Shown here: positions 23,423-31,733 of the stretch, in pieces
Layout: each line of letters opens with the position of its first letter
Position numbering within the stretch: position 1 is the stretch's first letter
Assembly: GCA_964418585.1 (NCBI GenBank)
Contig: CAYQMG010000203.1
Coordinates: 1 to 64,000 of the forward strand
Source of the DNA: JAJRTE01 sp964418585
GTDB taxonomy: Bacteria > Myxococcota_A > UBA796 > JAJRTE01
DNA length: 64,000 nt
Reading direction: 5' to 3'
Notes under the pieces: generated by a model
What the model saw: only the letters and a program-made list of their open reading frames with translations
What the model was told of the DNA's origin: nothing
Database searches by the model: none
Position numbers and translations under genes: made by a program

Positions 23423-25090
23423 CTAGCGTACCGTACCCACGTAATGGGTGGTGAGTTGACGTTCCTTCACCTCGGGTGGGGTGTAGTCCGGGAGCAGCAT
23501 GGGGGAGACGCGCTCCGGTGGGATACCGGCCTCGTCCGCCTCCTTGTTGAAGCGGCGGACGTGCTCGAGGGTGAGGGTACCTTCCTTGGCCGCATCGTGG
23601 ACAAAGGCGGCTGCTGCCTTGCCGGCGATTCGCCCGAACACCACGATGTCGAGGAGGGAGTTCCCCATCAATCGATTGGCGCCGTGGACCCCGCCCGACA
23701 CCTCGCCGGCCAGGAAGAGTCCGGGCAAGGAAGTGGCGGAGGAAGCATTGAACGCCAGTCCACCGTTCTGGTAGTGCAAGGTGGGGTAGATGAGCATCGG
23801 CTCCTTGGAGATATCGATGCCGAAGCGCTTGTAGAGGATGTATTTCCCCGGGAACTCACGGCGCACCGTTCCCTCACCGGAGAGCATGTCGATCATGGGA
23901 GAATCGAGCCAGATACCGACCTTTCCGGTCGGGGTGGGCACGCCCAGCCCCTTGACCGTGCATTCCCGGATGATGGCCGCGGCTTCCACGTCTCGAGGTT
24001 CCCGCTCATTGACGAACTGCTGACCCTCGATATTGACCAGGTTGGCGCCGGAACCGCGGAATTTCTCAGTGATGAGGATTCCTTCCGCCTGCTCCGGGAA
24101 CACGATCCCGGTCGGGTGATACTGGACGGTGTGGAGGAAGGAGACCTCGACCCCGGCCCGGTACCCCATCACGATGCCATCGAAGGTCGCACCGTAGTGG
24201 TTGGTGGTCATGAAGCCCTGAATGTGCAACCGACCGGAACCACCGGTGGCCATCACCACAGCCTTGGCCCTGGCGACCATGTACTCCTGGGTCTCCAGAT
24301 TGTACAGAACCGCCCCGGCGCACTGGCCGTGTTCGTTCAGAATCAACTCCACCGCAGGCACGAACTCGACCACGTCGATGTTCTTGCGGTTGCGAGCCTC
24401 ATCCCGGATGGTCCGCATGATCTCGGCACCCGTGATGTCTGCCGCATAGTGCATCCGCTTCCGGCTGGTCCCTCCACCGTGGATGGTGTGAAGGCGCCCG
24501 TCGGGATACTTGGAGAAGTTGCAGCCCAGCTTCTCCAGCCAGTGAATGGCGTCCGGTGCGTGGGTCACGAGTGCCTCGACCAGCTCCGGCACGTTGGTAA
24601 AATGACCGCCGCCCATCACGTCGAGGTAGTGATAGTACGGAGAATCCTTCTCCCCCTTGCTCGCCGCCTGGATCCCGCCTTCCGCCATCATGGTGTTCGC
24701 GTCCCCATGGCGGAGCTTGGTCACCAGGGTCACCCTGGCACCGTTCTCCTCGGCCAGAATCGCCGCCGCCGTTCCTGCACCGCCACCGCCGATGACCAGG
24801 ACGTCGGTGTCGATGTCCGGGTTGGACAGGTCCACATCGTCCGGGTTGACGCGGCTGCGGGCTTCCAGCAAGTCCGCCATCTCGTGGGCAATGGCATATC
24901 CCTTGCTCGGACCAATCTTGAGCGGTCGGCGGCCCTCTTCCTTGAAGTCCGGATGGTGAGCCAGCATCTCCTTGCGCTCGTCCAGGCTCAGGAACGGCAC
25001 TTCCTCGCCCCGCTTCTTGCGCGCCACGCGCTCTGCTCGAGTGCTTTCGACGACCTTGATGAGTTCTTTGAGTTTCGGAGGATAGGGCAT
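23423..25090 (-). CDS. FAD-binding fumarate reductase/succinate dehydrogenase-type subunit
   Basis: 555 residues, SdhA/FrdA superfamily. After an unusual charged extension of about 95 residues comes the FAD motif TDVLVIGGGGAGTAAAILAE. Typical downstream motifs are HTVQYHPTG, REPRDVEAAAIIRE and LAGEVSGGVHGANRLMGNSL. The position of the covalent-FAD histidine (SHT in classic enzymes) reads ANT within HGDANTMMAEGG, so the flavin is probably bound non-covalently. An iron-sulfur subunit and HdrB/HdrC-like genes lie immediately upstream in the same direction, and no membrane anchor SdhC/D is present. The product is therefore more like thiol:fumarate reductase or the E-type complex II than classic SdhABCD. 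Direction of catalysis is unknown. Confidence 0.82.
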   Translation of the reverse strand: MPYPPKLKELIKVVESTRAERVARKKRGEEVPFLSLDERKEMLAHHPDFKEEGRRPLKIGPSKGYAIAHEMADLLEARSRVNPDDVDLSNPDIDTDVLVIGGGGAGTAAAILAEENGARVTLVTKLRHGDANTMMAEGGIQAASKGEKDSPYYHYLDVMGGGHFTNVPELVEALVTHAPDAIHWLEKLGCNFSKYPDGRLHTIHGGGTSRKRMHYAADITGAEIMRTIRDEARNRKNIDVVEFVPAVELILNEHGQCAGAVLYNLETQEYMVARAKAVVMATGGSGRLHIQGFMTTNHYGATFDGIVMGYRAGVEVSFLHTVQYHPTGIVFPEQAEGILITEKFRGSGANLVNIEGQQFVNEREPRDVEAAAIIRECTVKGLGVPTPTGKVGIWLDSPMIDMLSGEGTVRREFPGKYILYKRFGIDISKEPMLIYPTLHYQNGGLAFNASSATSLPGLFLAGEVSGGVHGANRLMGNSLLDIVVFGRIAGKAAAAFVHDAAKEGTLTLEHVRRFNKEADEAGIPPERVSPMLLPDYTPPEVKERQLTTHYVGTVR

Positions 25091-25187
25091 GTTTCACCTC
25101 ACGCCTGCTGCTCCCCGCCGCCGATCGGTCAACGGCTCGAGGCGCAATGGCAATTCAAGAAAAAACGCTCGCGCAGCCTGTTTCCGC

Positions 25188-25931
25188 TCACAGGCCCACG
25201 TTGCTACTCGGTCTCCAGTCCTCGCCCGACATGGCAGGTTCCAGCTCGCGCTCGGTGTAGAGCTTGCGAAGCTCGTCCACGGACATGGCCTTGAGATCGT
25301 TCATCACCGGGGTGAACTTGTCGGACGCAATGTCCTCCACCATCTGGCGCAAGTGCTCCGCCTTCGGCGCAATCTTGCCGCCATAGAGGCGCCGCGCAAG
25401 CTGAGCCATGTGGTACTGGGGCAACTCACCCATGCACCGGCTGGCACACAGTCCGCACTGGATACAGTCGAACGAAATCCGGGTCGCGGCCTCGAGGTCT
25501 CCTCGCTTGAGTGCGGAGATGTAGTCGAGCACCTGGACATCCATGGGGCAAATCTTGGTGCACGCATTGCACGCCACGCACCGGAAGAGTTCGGGATAGA
25601 GCTGGTAGATGGACTCCGCCACCGGCTCCATCGTCTCGTAGTCGTACTCCCGCCTGAGCGCAGGGAAGAACGGAATCTGCGTCAGGTACATGTTGGGCTC
25701 GACCACGGTCTGGCAGGCAAGTCCAGAGTAGATCTTGTAGTCACCCGCCTTCCGGTACACGGTCGAGCAGGCACCGCAGATCCCCCCTCGACACCCGCAA
25801 CCCCGAATGAACTGGTACCCCGCATATTCGATCGCTTTCATGATCGTGAGCGACTCGGGCACCATGTAGCGCTTGCCCATGATGAAGATGGGAATCAGCT
25901 CGGCTTCCATCTCTTTTTGAAGATTCGGCAT
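25188..25931 (-). CDS. iron-sulfur subunit of an SdhB/FrdB-type enzyme
   Basis: 247 residues. The N-terminal plant-type [2Fe-2S] domain carries GCGCRGGICGAC and LACQTVV. The C-terminal part has two full cysteine sets, CVACNACTKICPM and CIQCGLCASRCMG, so both clusters could be [4Fe-4S], whereas classic SdhB has one [3Fe-4S]. It would relay electrons between the flavin subunit (97 bp downstream) and the HdrB-like subunit (upstream). An AGAGG site precedes the ATG. Confidence 0.85.
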   Translation of the reverse strand: MPNLQKEMEAELIPIFIMGKRYMVPESLTIMKAIEYAGYQFIRGCGCRGGICGACSTVYRKAGDYKIYSGLACQTVVEPNMYLTQIPFFPALRREYDYETMEPVAESIYQLYPELFRCVACNACTKICPMDVQVLDYISALKRGDLEAATRISFDCIQCGLCASRCMGELPQYHMAQLARRLYGGKIAPKAEHLRQMVEDIASDKFTPVMNDLKAMSVDELRKLYTERELEPAMSGEDWRPSSNVGL

Positions 25932-25976
25932 GATCGACCTCTTGACGTTTCGCGGCGCAACTCCGCCGGCGTTGCT

Positions 25977-26879
25977 CTATACCTGGGTTGCAGGGGCTTC
26001 GATGTACTTCCTGTCGCGCAATAGCTTCAGGGCCGACGGGATGTTCAGCTCGAAACGCCCCGCCGTCACGTCCAGCCCCAGTGCCACGGCCAACAACTGC
26101 GTGAAATAAAACACCGGAATGTCACGCACGCCGGCCACAGCCGCCTGAATCTCCGGTTGCTTGCGCCCCAGGTTGTACTCGCACAGAGGACAGCTCAACA
26201 CGATCGCGTCGGCGCCGCTCTCCTGAACCGACGAGAGTACCACCCCCGCACGTTTCAAACCTTCCACCGGGTTGACCAGTACCTCGTAGGCACCACAGCA
26301 CTCCTCGGACGCAGAAAACTTCACAGGCGTGGCACCCAACGCAGTCAGAAAATCCTGCAACGCACGCGGGGCCCCGCCATCCTCGCCTCCTATCGCCACC
26401 TCGGACGGCCTCAACAGCGAGCAGCCGTAAAATGGCGCAACCTTCATCCCCTCCAGCGGCACAGTCACTCGCTCACGCAAACCGTCCCAACCAACCGTCT
26501 CCCGCAACAGGTCGAGGTAGTGCACGACTTCCACCTCGCCGTGATAGTCCACTTCCTCGTCCATGAACAGGTTGATCGTCTTGCGCTTCTCCTCGTCTTC
26601 GCGCATGAGCCTGTTCGCGCGAGCCAACACGTTGTAACACTGCGCACACAACGTCGTCAGCTTGTCCGCCCCGGCATCCCGAGCCCGAATCAGGTCTCGT
26701 ACCGGTGCCACCTGGTGGATGAGATCGTCATCGGCCAGGGAGAAGACCGCACCGCAACAGTTCCACCGCTCCAACTCCTCCACCTCGATCCCGAGGGCCG
26801 CGAGCGAGGCCAGAGCGGAATCCTCCAGATTCTTTGCCTTCGTCTTGAGCGTACAACCTGGGTAGTAGCTGATCTTCAT
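25977..26879 (-). CDS. HdrB/SdhE-like cysteine-rich (CCG) subunit
   Basis: 300 residues, two CCG domains. The first has YYPGCTLKTKAKN, NCCGAVF and CAQC; the second has FYGCSLLRP, ECCGAYE and CPLC. Both are complete, as in heterodisulfide reductase HdrB and SdhE of E-type complex II, where they hold unusual [4Fe-4S] clusters at the electron-acceptor/donor site. No transmembrane helix is evident. The start is the ATG at 26879; a GTG at 26891 overlapping the hdrC-like stop is an alternative. Confidence 0.85.
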   Translation of the reverse strand: MKISYYPGCTLKTKAKNLEDSALASLAALGIEVEELERWNCCGAVFSLADDDLIHQVAPVRDLIRARDAGADKLTTLCAQCYNVLARANRLMREDEEKRKTINLFMDEEVDYHGEVEVVHYLDLLRETVGWDGLRERVTVPLEGMKVAPFYGCSLLRPSEVAIGGEDGGAPRALQDFLTALGATPVKFSASEECCGAYEVLVNPVEGLKRAGVVLSSVQESGADAIVLSCPLCEYNLGRKQPEIQAAVAGVRDIPVFYFTQLLAVALGLDVTAGRFELNIPSALKLLRDRKYIEAPATQV

Positions 26880-26887
26880 CGCAGTCC

Positions 26888-27295
26888 TCACGAGGTAAGT
26901 TTCCGAAACCCGGCCACCAACGCGATCTGAGGCATCTCGGAAATGGCTTCCGCCGGAATCTCACGCGGATTCACCATGTCCCTGTTCTCGCGAAGAATGA
27001 TCTGCCTCAGGGCCTCCATGACTCGAGTGACCTCTATTCCGCGAGGACAACGAACCTGGCAGGAGTGGCATGACGCACACAACCACGGTGTGCGTGACGA
27101 CAGGACCATGTCCACCAGTCCGTGCTGAATGAGCAACATGGCCTGGCGCGGCGTGATCTCCATGTCCCCGGACATCGGACACACGCTCGTGCACGTCCCG
27201 CACTGCATGCACTTGTACACATTCTGGCCCGAGATCTCGGCCACGCGCTCCAGCATGGCCCGGTCCAGCGCACGCAAAAGAATCGTTATCGACAT
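26888..27295 (-). CDS. HdrC-like 4Fe-4S ferredoxin subunit
   Basis: 135 residues from the ATG at 27295 (AGAGG ribosome site). Two [4Fe-4S] sets, CMQCGTCTSVCPMSGD and CASCHSCQVRCPRGIEV, are spaced as in HdrC. It is the first gene of a four-gene minus-strand operon (HdrC-, HdrB-, FrdB-, FrdA-like). By family knowledge HdrC passes electrons to HdrB. The N-terminal helix is not clearly membrane-spanning. Confidence 0.85.
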   Translation of the reverse strand: MSITILLRALDRAMLERVAEISGQNVYKCMQCGTCTSVCPMSGDMEITPRQAMLLIQHGLVDMVLSSRTPWLCASCHSCQVRCPRGIEVTRVMEALRQIILRENRDMVNPREIPAEAISEMPQIALVAGFRKLTS

Positions 27296-27682
27296 CGGGT
27301 ACCTCTGATGACAGTTACCGACTCGCACCCCGCCAAACCGCCGGGATCGTGGGCCTCCCAATGCCGGAAGGCAACCGGACCGGGTTCACGAAACCACGCC
27401 ACCCACGGCACGCCTCCCCGGGATCTCGGCGCCTGGCCGCTCTCGTGGCCGCCCATCGCACGGCAAGTACCAGAGCGAATCAATGCGCTCCACGTTAGCA
27501 CCGCATCCGCTGGAAAACAAGAAAAAGTTGTGAAGTCTGCTAATAAACGCTCTTTGTTGGAAGACACCGGTGTTCATCAAGCACATTTTCCACCACACCG
27601 ACCGACCAGCCGGTGGTCGAACCCGTGCCCCGCCCTCGCCATCCCACGAATCGAAAATGGCCCACGCCCTGGACTCCCCCGC
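27296..27682. other. intergenic region upstream of the hdrC-like operon
   Basis: 387 bp between two minus-strand genes. It contains an AT-rich patch (about 27520-27560) that could hold the operon promoter, but I cannot assign a convincing -35/-10 pair. No credible gene or RNA was seen. Confidence 0.4.
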
Positions 27683-30190
27683 TCACTGAGGAGGAAGCCA
27701 CACCATGTCCCCGGTAATGGACCAGGCCGCTTCCTCGCCATCGAGCAGAACCCGCGTCGTCCCCGGGGCGTGAATGAACACCTCACACTCGAGCGGTGCC
27801 TCGGTATCCACCTCCAGGAGCCCGTCATCGTGCAGTCGCGCCTGAAGCCCCGCAATGGGCGCTTCGGCACGAATCAGGACTTGCGCCGGTTCCGAAAGAA
27901 AGGATCCGCCCGCCAGGAGCATGAGACGAATCTCGCCCTGAACCCGACGCACCAATGCCAGGTCGCCGTCCCCAGTGAGATCGCCCGCTACCCAGGTTTC
28001 GCCTGAATTGCGCCCCACCAGCGCCCAGGAGTCCGTGTAGACGGCGCCTTCCGGATACCCTTCCCGGTCCAGGGGACGCCCGGTCACCTCCACCTGAAGC
28101 ACCACGTCTCCGTCGGAAAGTCGAGAACCGGGCCGGGTCTCGAATCCCGACACCCCCCACGCGCCGCGGAACGGCTCGAAAAGCGCTGCGAACGTCGTTC
28201 CCACCCCAGCGCGCCTCGCCATCACGAAGGGCACCGGCTCCGAAAGGTCCGGGCCAAGGCCCTCCCCAACGACCACCGTGGTTCCAGAGGCTTCCGAACC
28301 GGCAATCCCCCCCTTCGCTTCATCCGAAGGGCCGTCCATCCAGACACGGCAACCCGCGCTCCCTTCTGAATTCGAGAAAACCACCTGCCACGCCCCGGAT
28401 ACCTCCGCACCTCGAGCTTCGGTCAAGTGCTGGTAGCCCCAGGCTTCGGGAAGCTCCTCGTAGGGCGTGAGCGGAAGGTCCGTGTTCACCATGCCAGGAT
28501 TGTGATAGAGCCAGTCGAACGTGTGCCGGGAAGGCGCCGTGGCCCCAATGTCGAATCGATCCAGCAAGTATTCACCGACCAGGACCTGGGTCCGAGCGGC
28601 CCGGGCCGCTGGATAGGCGCCCCCGGCGTCGGCACGGATGGCGGAGACATCGCGCAGCGCGTGGAACCAGGTCAGGTTTCCGCAGTTGCGCACCTGGTTG
28701 CGCTCGTCCATCACCACCGTGTTGTGGGCCACCGTCTTCTTGTCCCAGGTATCGTGCGTGGGCGCTGCGTAGGATTGCGTCCCCGGGTCGAGCCCCATGA
28801 TTTCCCCCGCCCCGTGAGACAGGAAGGAAAGTTTGTCGTAGTGGCCGTGCCACCCGCCGTGAGGACCGAAATCGAGCGCCACATAGGTGGTGGTATCATC
28901 CGGCCCACTCTGCCGGAGCACCGCGTATCCAGAATCTTCGAGCAGGACCGAATGCTGGGTCGGAGCCGTCTCGTCGGGCAGCGTTTCAGTGCCGAAGAAA
29001 AGCCCCCATCGGCCTCGAGTCACCATTCCAGCAACCCAGGCGGCACGAGGGTCTCCCAGCCGAGACCAGGCCACCTCGTAAGCCCAGGCATAGGCCGTAA
29101 TGCTGGTGGCGTGGCTATCATTGAACGGAGGGAGCGTGAGGTCGGGCAAGAGCACGTCGAGCGGTGCGGTGAACATGGCTGCCAGGTGCGGGTCTGCATA
29201 GTAGTCGACCCCGGCCCGACGACTCATCTCGGCGAAGTAGGTAAACGGTTGCAGCGCATAGAAATGATAGCTCCACGTGCCCTCCCACCAGAGCCCGTCC
29301 TCATTCACGCCCAACTGAAGCAAATGCTCCATCCCAGCTCTGTCCGACGTGGCCACGTCGATCAGGTCCTGGTCCAGCAGGGTGTATCCGACTGCAGCAA
29401 TCCCCGCGTTGTGCCAAACCTGCCAGTTCCCCTTCTGCTTGTAGTGCTGAAGTACCTGGGCTGCAGGACGCAGCAGGAGGCCCTGGATACGCGCCCGATC
29501 CTCATCACCCAACGCAGGACTGTCGGCCACCAGATCGTAGGCCCAGGCGATGGGAATGAGCCAGACCGCCTCGTCCAGCGTCTGGGCATGGGCCCGCGCC
29601 CCGTCGATCATCGGGAGATCGTGCTCGTCGTGGATGGGCCAGGTCAGGTACACGTCCGCAAAAGCACGCAGGATATCGCCTGCGGCTGCCGCGTAGGTGA
29701 CAGCCCCGGTCAACCGGTAGGCCAGACCCAGATCCAACGCCGTGTTGGCCGCATCGTCGATCCGGCGCGTGTAGATCACCTGATCGTAGGGCCAGCCCGA
29801 GTAGGTCTCCCCCATCGGACACTGGTGGGTCGTGGCATCCACAAACGTCAGCGGATAACCGTGCACTGGACAGACATAGTATTGCGTCCATTGCCCCCCT
29901 TCCGGTGGAAGCTCGAATGCGTCGAGCTGCCACCGGGCAAGGTAGGCGTCCGGCCAACTGTCCGCCCGATTGAGAATCCCGTTCCGGGCAGTCGCCGCCC
30001 AGTCGTACGCCTCGGCCCAGCTATTGATTCGCCCAAAATCCGCATCGTCCAGCAGCAGATGGGGTGGCCAGGGAGCCGCCGAGTCCCTCCAGGACCGCTC
30101 GAAAGCCGCACCAGAAGCCGGCAACGATACCGCAAACCCCAACATCCATCCGACCCATGGCAACAACACCCGTGTCCTCGAACATTCCAT
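27683..30190 (-). CDS. secreted heparinase II/III- or alginate-lyase-like protein
   Basis: 835 residues with an N-terminal signal peptide (LPWVGWMLGFAVSLPASGAA). Residues about 30-370 have the alpha/alpha-toroid pattern of chondroitin/alginate lyase folds, with the conserved NWQVWHNAGIAAVG segment (Asn-His). Residues about 410-650 resemble the heparinase II/III beta-sandwich domain, including GPHGGWHGHYDKLSF, the Tyr/His catalytic signature of PL15/PL21-type lyases, and THDTWDKKTVAHNTVVMD. The C-terminal 150 residues form further beta-rich modules. It probably cleaves an acidic polysaccharide outside the cytoplasm. It stands alone without SusCD or sugar-catabolism genes, so self-matrix remodelling is as likely as feeding. 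Confidence 0.78.
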   Translation of the reverse strand: MECSRTRVLLPWVGWMLGFAVSLPASGAAFERSWRDSAAPWPPHLLLDDADFGRINSWAEAYDWAATARNGILNRADSWPDAYLARWQLDAFELPPEGGQWTQYYVCPVHGYPLTFVDATTHQCPMGETYSGWPYDQVIYTRRIDDAANTALDLGLAYRLTGAVTYAAAAGDILRAFADVYLTWPIHDEHDLPMIDGARAHAQTLDEAVWLIPIAWAYDLVADSPALGDEDRARIQGLLLRPAAQVLQHYKQKGNWQVWHNAGIAAVGYTLLDQDLIDVATSDRAGMEHLLQLGVNEDGLWWEGTWSYHFYALQPFTYFAEMSRRAGVDYYADPHLAAMFTAPLDVLLPDLTLPPFNDSHATSITAYAWAYEVAWSRLGDPRAAWVAGMVTRGRWGLFFGTETLPDETAPTQHSVLLEDSGYAVLRQSGPDDTTTYVALDFGPHGGWHGHYDKLSFLSHGAGEIMGLDPGTQSYAAPTHDTWDKKTVAHNTVVMDERNQVRNCGNLTWFHALRDVSAIRADAGGAYPAARAARTQVLVGEYLLDRFDIGATAPSRHTFDWLYHNPGMVNTDLPLTPYEELPEAWGYQHLTEARGAEVSGAWQVVFSNSEGSAGCRVWMDGPSDEAKGGIAGSEASGTTVVVGEGLGPDLSEPVPFVMARRAGVGTTFAALFEPFRGAWGVSGFETRPGSRLSDGDVVLQVEVTGRPLDREGYPEGAVYTDSWALVGRNSGETWVAGDLTGDGDLALVRRVQGEIRLMLLAGGSFLSEPAQVLIRAEAPIAGLQARLHDDGLLEVDTEAPLECEVFIHAPGTTRVLLDGEEAAWSITGDMVWLPPQ

Positions 30191-30531
30191 GGTGAACTCC
30201 CTCCTCGACAGCCGGCGTCATCACACCCCGGAACCCCGTTCAAACCCGGACATCTCCCACCGTGGCAGGTCGCACCGTCCGCTCTACAAAACCTTACCCG
30301 CCTACCTTTCCACCCGTCAAAGAGAACCCCCGGACCAGAGGCAACCAAAAACCGGGGACAATCGCCCCGCGAATGAGGTATGATACATCGACACAACGCC
30401 CCGCCCTACCGTCGACTCGGCCATGCGGACCCCCGGCACAATCGTCCGGCTCGTTTCGGCCCGAAAGATGGGCGCATCGAGGGCTGGGACCCGACCAACC
30501 GGCTCACTGCCGCAAGCCGAAGGAGTGAAGC
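30191..30531. other. divergent intergenic region
   Basis: 341 bp between the lyase gene (minus) and a thioredoxin gene (plus). Apart from a candidate promoter for the latter, I see no gene or RNA. Confidence 0.4.
30355..30384 (+). promoter_or_regulatory. candidate promoter for the thioredoxin gene
   Basis: TATGAT at 30379-30384 with a partial -35, GGGACA, at 30355-30360 (18-bp spacer). Confidence 0.35.
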
Positions 30532-30924
30532 ATGGCCATGATCGAGCTGACCCGAGACAACGTCGTCAAGACCATCGCAGAACACGATATCCTGTTCATC
30601 GATTTCTGGGCCGAATGGTGCGCCCCCTGTCGCCGATTCGCACCCGTGTTCGAAAAAGCCGCGAACGACAACCCCGACATCGCGTTCGCCAAGTGCAACA
30701 CCGAAAACGAACGCGAGGTGGCCGCCGGGTTCGGAATCCGCTCCATCCCCACGCTGGCCATCTTCCGCGACCAGATCCTGGTGTTCAAGCAGCCCGGCGC
30801 ACTCCCTGCTCCGGCTCTGGAAAGCATCATCGAACAGGTCCGAAATCTCGACATGGACAAGGTCCGGGCCGCAATAGAACAGGAGGAGTCGGCCGACAGC
30901 GGCAAGGACGGGGCCGCAGAGTAA
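30532..30924 (+). CDS. thioredoxin-family protein
   Basis: 130 residues, cytoplasmic (no signal peptide). The thioredoxin fold is intact: FIDFWAEWCAPCRRFAPVF carries the redox pair as CAPC instead of the classic CGPC, and the cis-proline is in IRSIPTLAIF. A 25-residue acidic tail follows the domain. A GGAG lies before the ATG. CAPC is found in some thioredoxins and may shift redox potential. It is 150 bp upstream of the nuclease/LTD cluster but has a separate promoter, so a link is speculative. Confidence 0.88.
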   Translation: MAMIELTRDNVVKTIAEHDILFIDFWAEWCAPCRRFAPVFEKAANDNPDIAFAKCNTENEREVAAGFGIRSIPTLAIFRDQILVFKQPGALPAPALESIIEQVRNLDMDKVRAAIEQEESADSGKDGAAE

Positions 30925-31003
30925 GGCGAGGCGTCTCGAGACGAAGTGGACACTCGTCCGGTGGGAGGATGCCCGTCATGCATCAACGACAAATATTTTG
31001 TTG

Positions 31004-31032
31004 TTGACGATGAGAATAAACGAAAGTACATT
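31004..31032 (+). promoter_or_regulatory. promoter of the PLD-HhH-LTD cluster
   Basis: TTGACG at 31004-31009 and TACATT at 31027-31032 with a 17-bp spacer, preceded by an AT-rich, UP-element-like stretch. It is notably AT-rich against the local background. Confidence 0.55.
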
Positions 31033-31076
31033 GGGTTTACTTTTTTCGAGACCCGTGTTTTCCGAGGCAGTCCGTC

Positions 31077-31670
31077 ATGTGCGCGTCCCAGCAGTGCCGG
31101 TTTTGGGTCGAGCGCTCAGGCGCTCCTGACGCCCGCCACCTCCGTTTCTTGCTCCATTTTCTGGCTCCTCTGCTCTTGTTTCTTGTCTGGTTGCCCGGTT
31201 GCACCGAGCAGACCCAGATGGATGCGCTCTTTTGTCCCGAAGACGGATGTGCGTCCCGTCTGATAGCGGAGATTGCAGGGTCGACCGAGTCGGTCCACGT
31301 GGCGATTTACTATTTTTCCCATCCTGATATTGCGGATGCGTTGATCGAAGCGCACGAGCGTGGGGTCGACGTGAAGGTGCTTGGGGACGGAGATGCCAAC
31401 TACAGCGAGCAATATGGACCGGGAAACAACTACGAAACGGTGCAACGACTCAAGGAAGCGGGTGTGTCGTACCGGGACGACGGGAATGCGGCGATCATGC
31501 ACAACAAGTTTGCGATCATCGACGGTGCCATGGTCTTGACCGGGTCGTTCAACTACACGCTGTCGGCAGACGAGAGCAACAACGAGAATCTGGTGGTGCT
31601 CGTGTCGACCAGGATGGCGGATGCGTTTGAGCGTGAGTTCCAGTACCTGTGGTCCTACGGTGTGGAGTAG
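31077..31670 (+). CDS. phospholipase D-like (Nuc-type) nuclease lipoprotein
   Basis: 197 residues. A hydrophobic segment ending in LPGC (Cys42) suggests a lipoprotein. Residues about 50-195 form one PLD domain with a single HKD motif: His142, Lys144, Asp149 (MHNKFAIIDG) followed by GSFNYT. Single-HKD proteins of this size dimerise to make one active site, as in the Nuc endonuclease of Salmonella; the family includes non-specific DNases and phospholipases. It is the first gene of a probable operon with a DNA-binding HhH-barrel protein and a lamin-tail protein, so DNA is the favoured substrate. Confidence 0.85.
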   Translation: MCASQQCRFWVERSGAPDARHLRFLLHFLAPLLLFLVWLPGCTEQTQMDALFCPEDGCASRLIAEIAGSTESVHVAIYYFSHPDIADALIEAHERGVDVKVLGDGDANYSEQYGPGNNYETVQRLKEAGVSYRDDGNAAIMHNKFAIIDGAMVLTGSFNYTLSADESNNENLVVLVSTRMADAFEREFQYLWSYGVE

Positions 31671-31733
31671 GTTTTTTGAGGGCGGCCGGTGTCCAGGGGG
31701 CCGGCGTGCTGTTCCGATGGGCAGAGGGTGGCA

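Noticed and set aside
23318..25294. 658-codon plus-strand frame opposite the flavoprotein gene
   Set aside because: Shadow of the minus-strand gene; composition is His/Val/Gly-rich nonsense typical of antisense GC-rich frames.
28427..30376. 649-codon plus-strand frame opposite the lyase gene
   Set aside because: No signature and no start signal; the minus-strand lyase explains the open frame.
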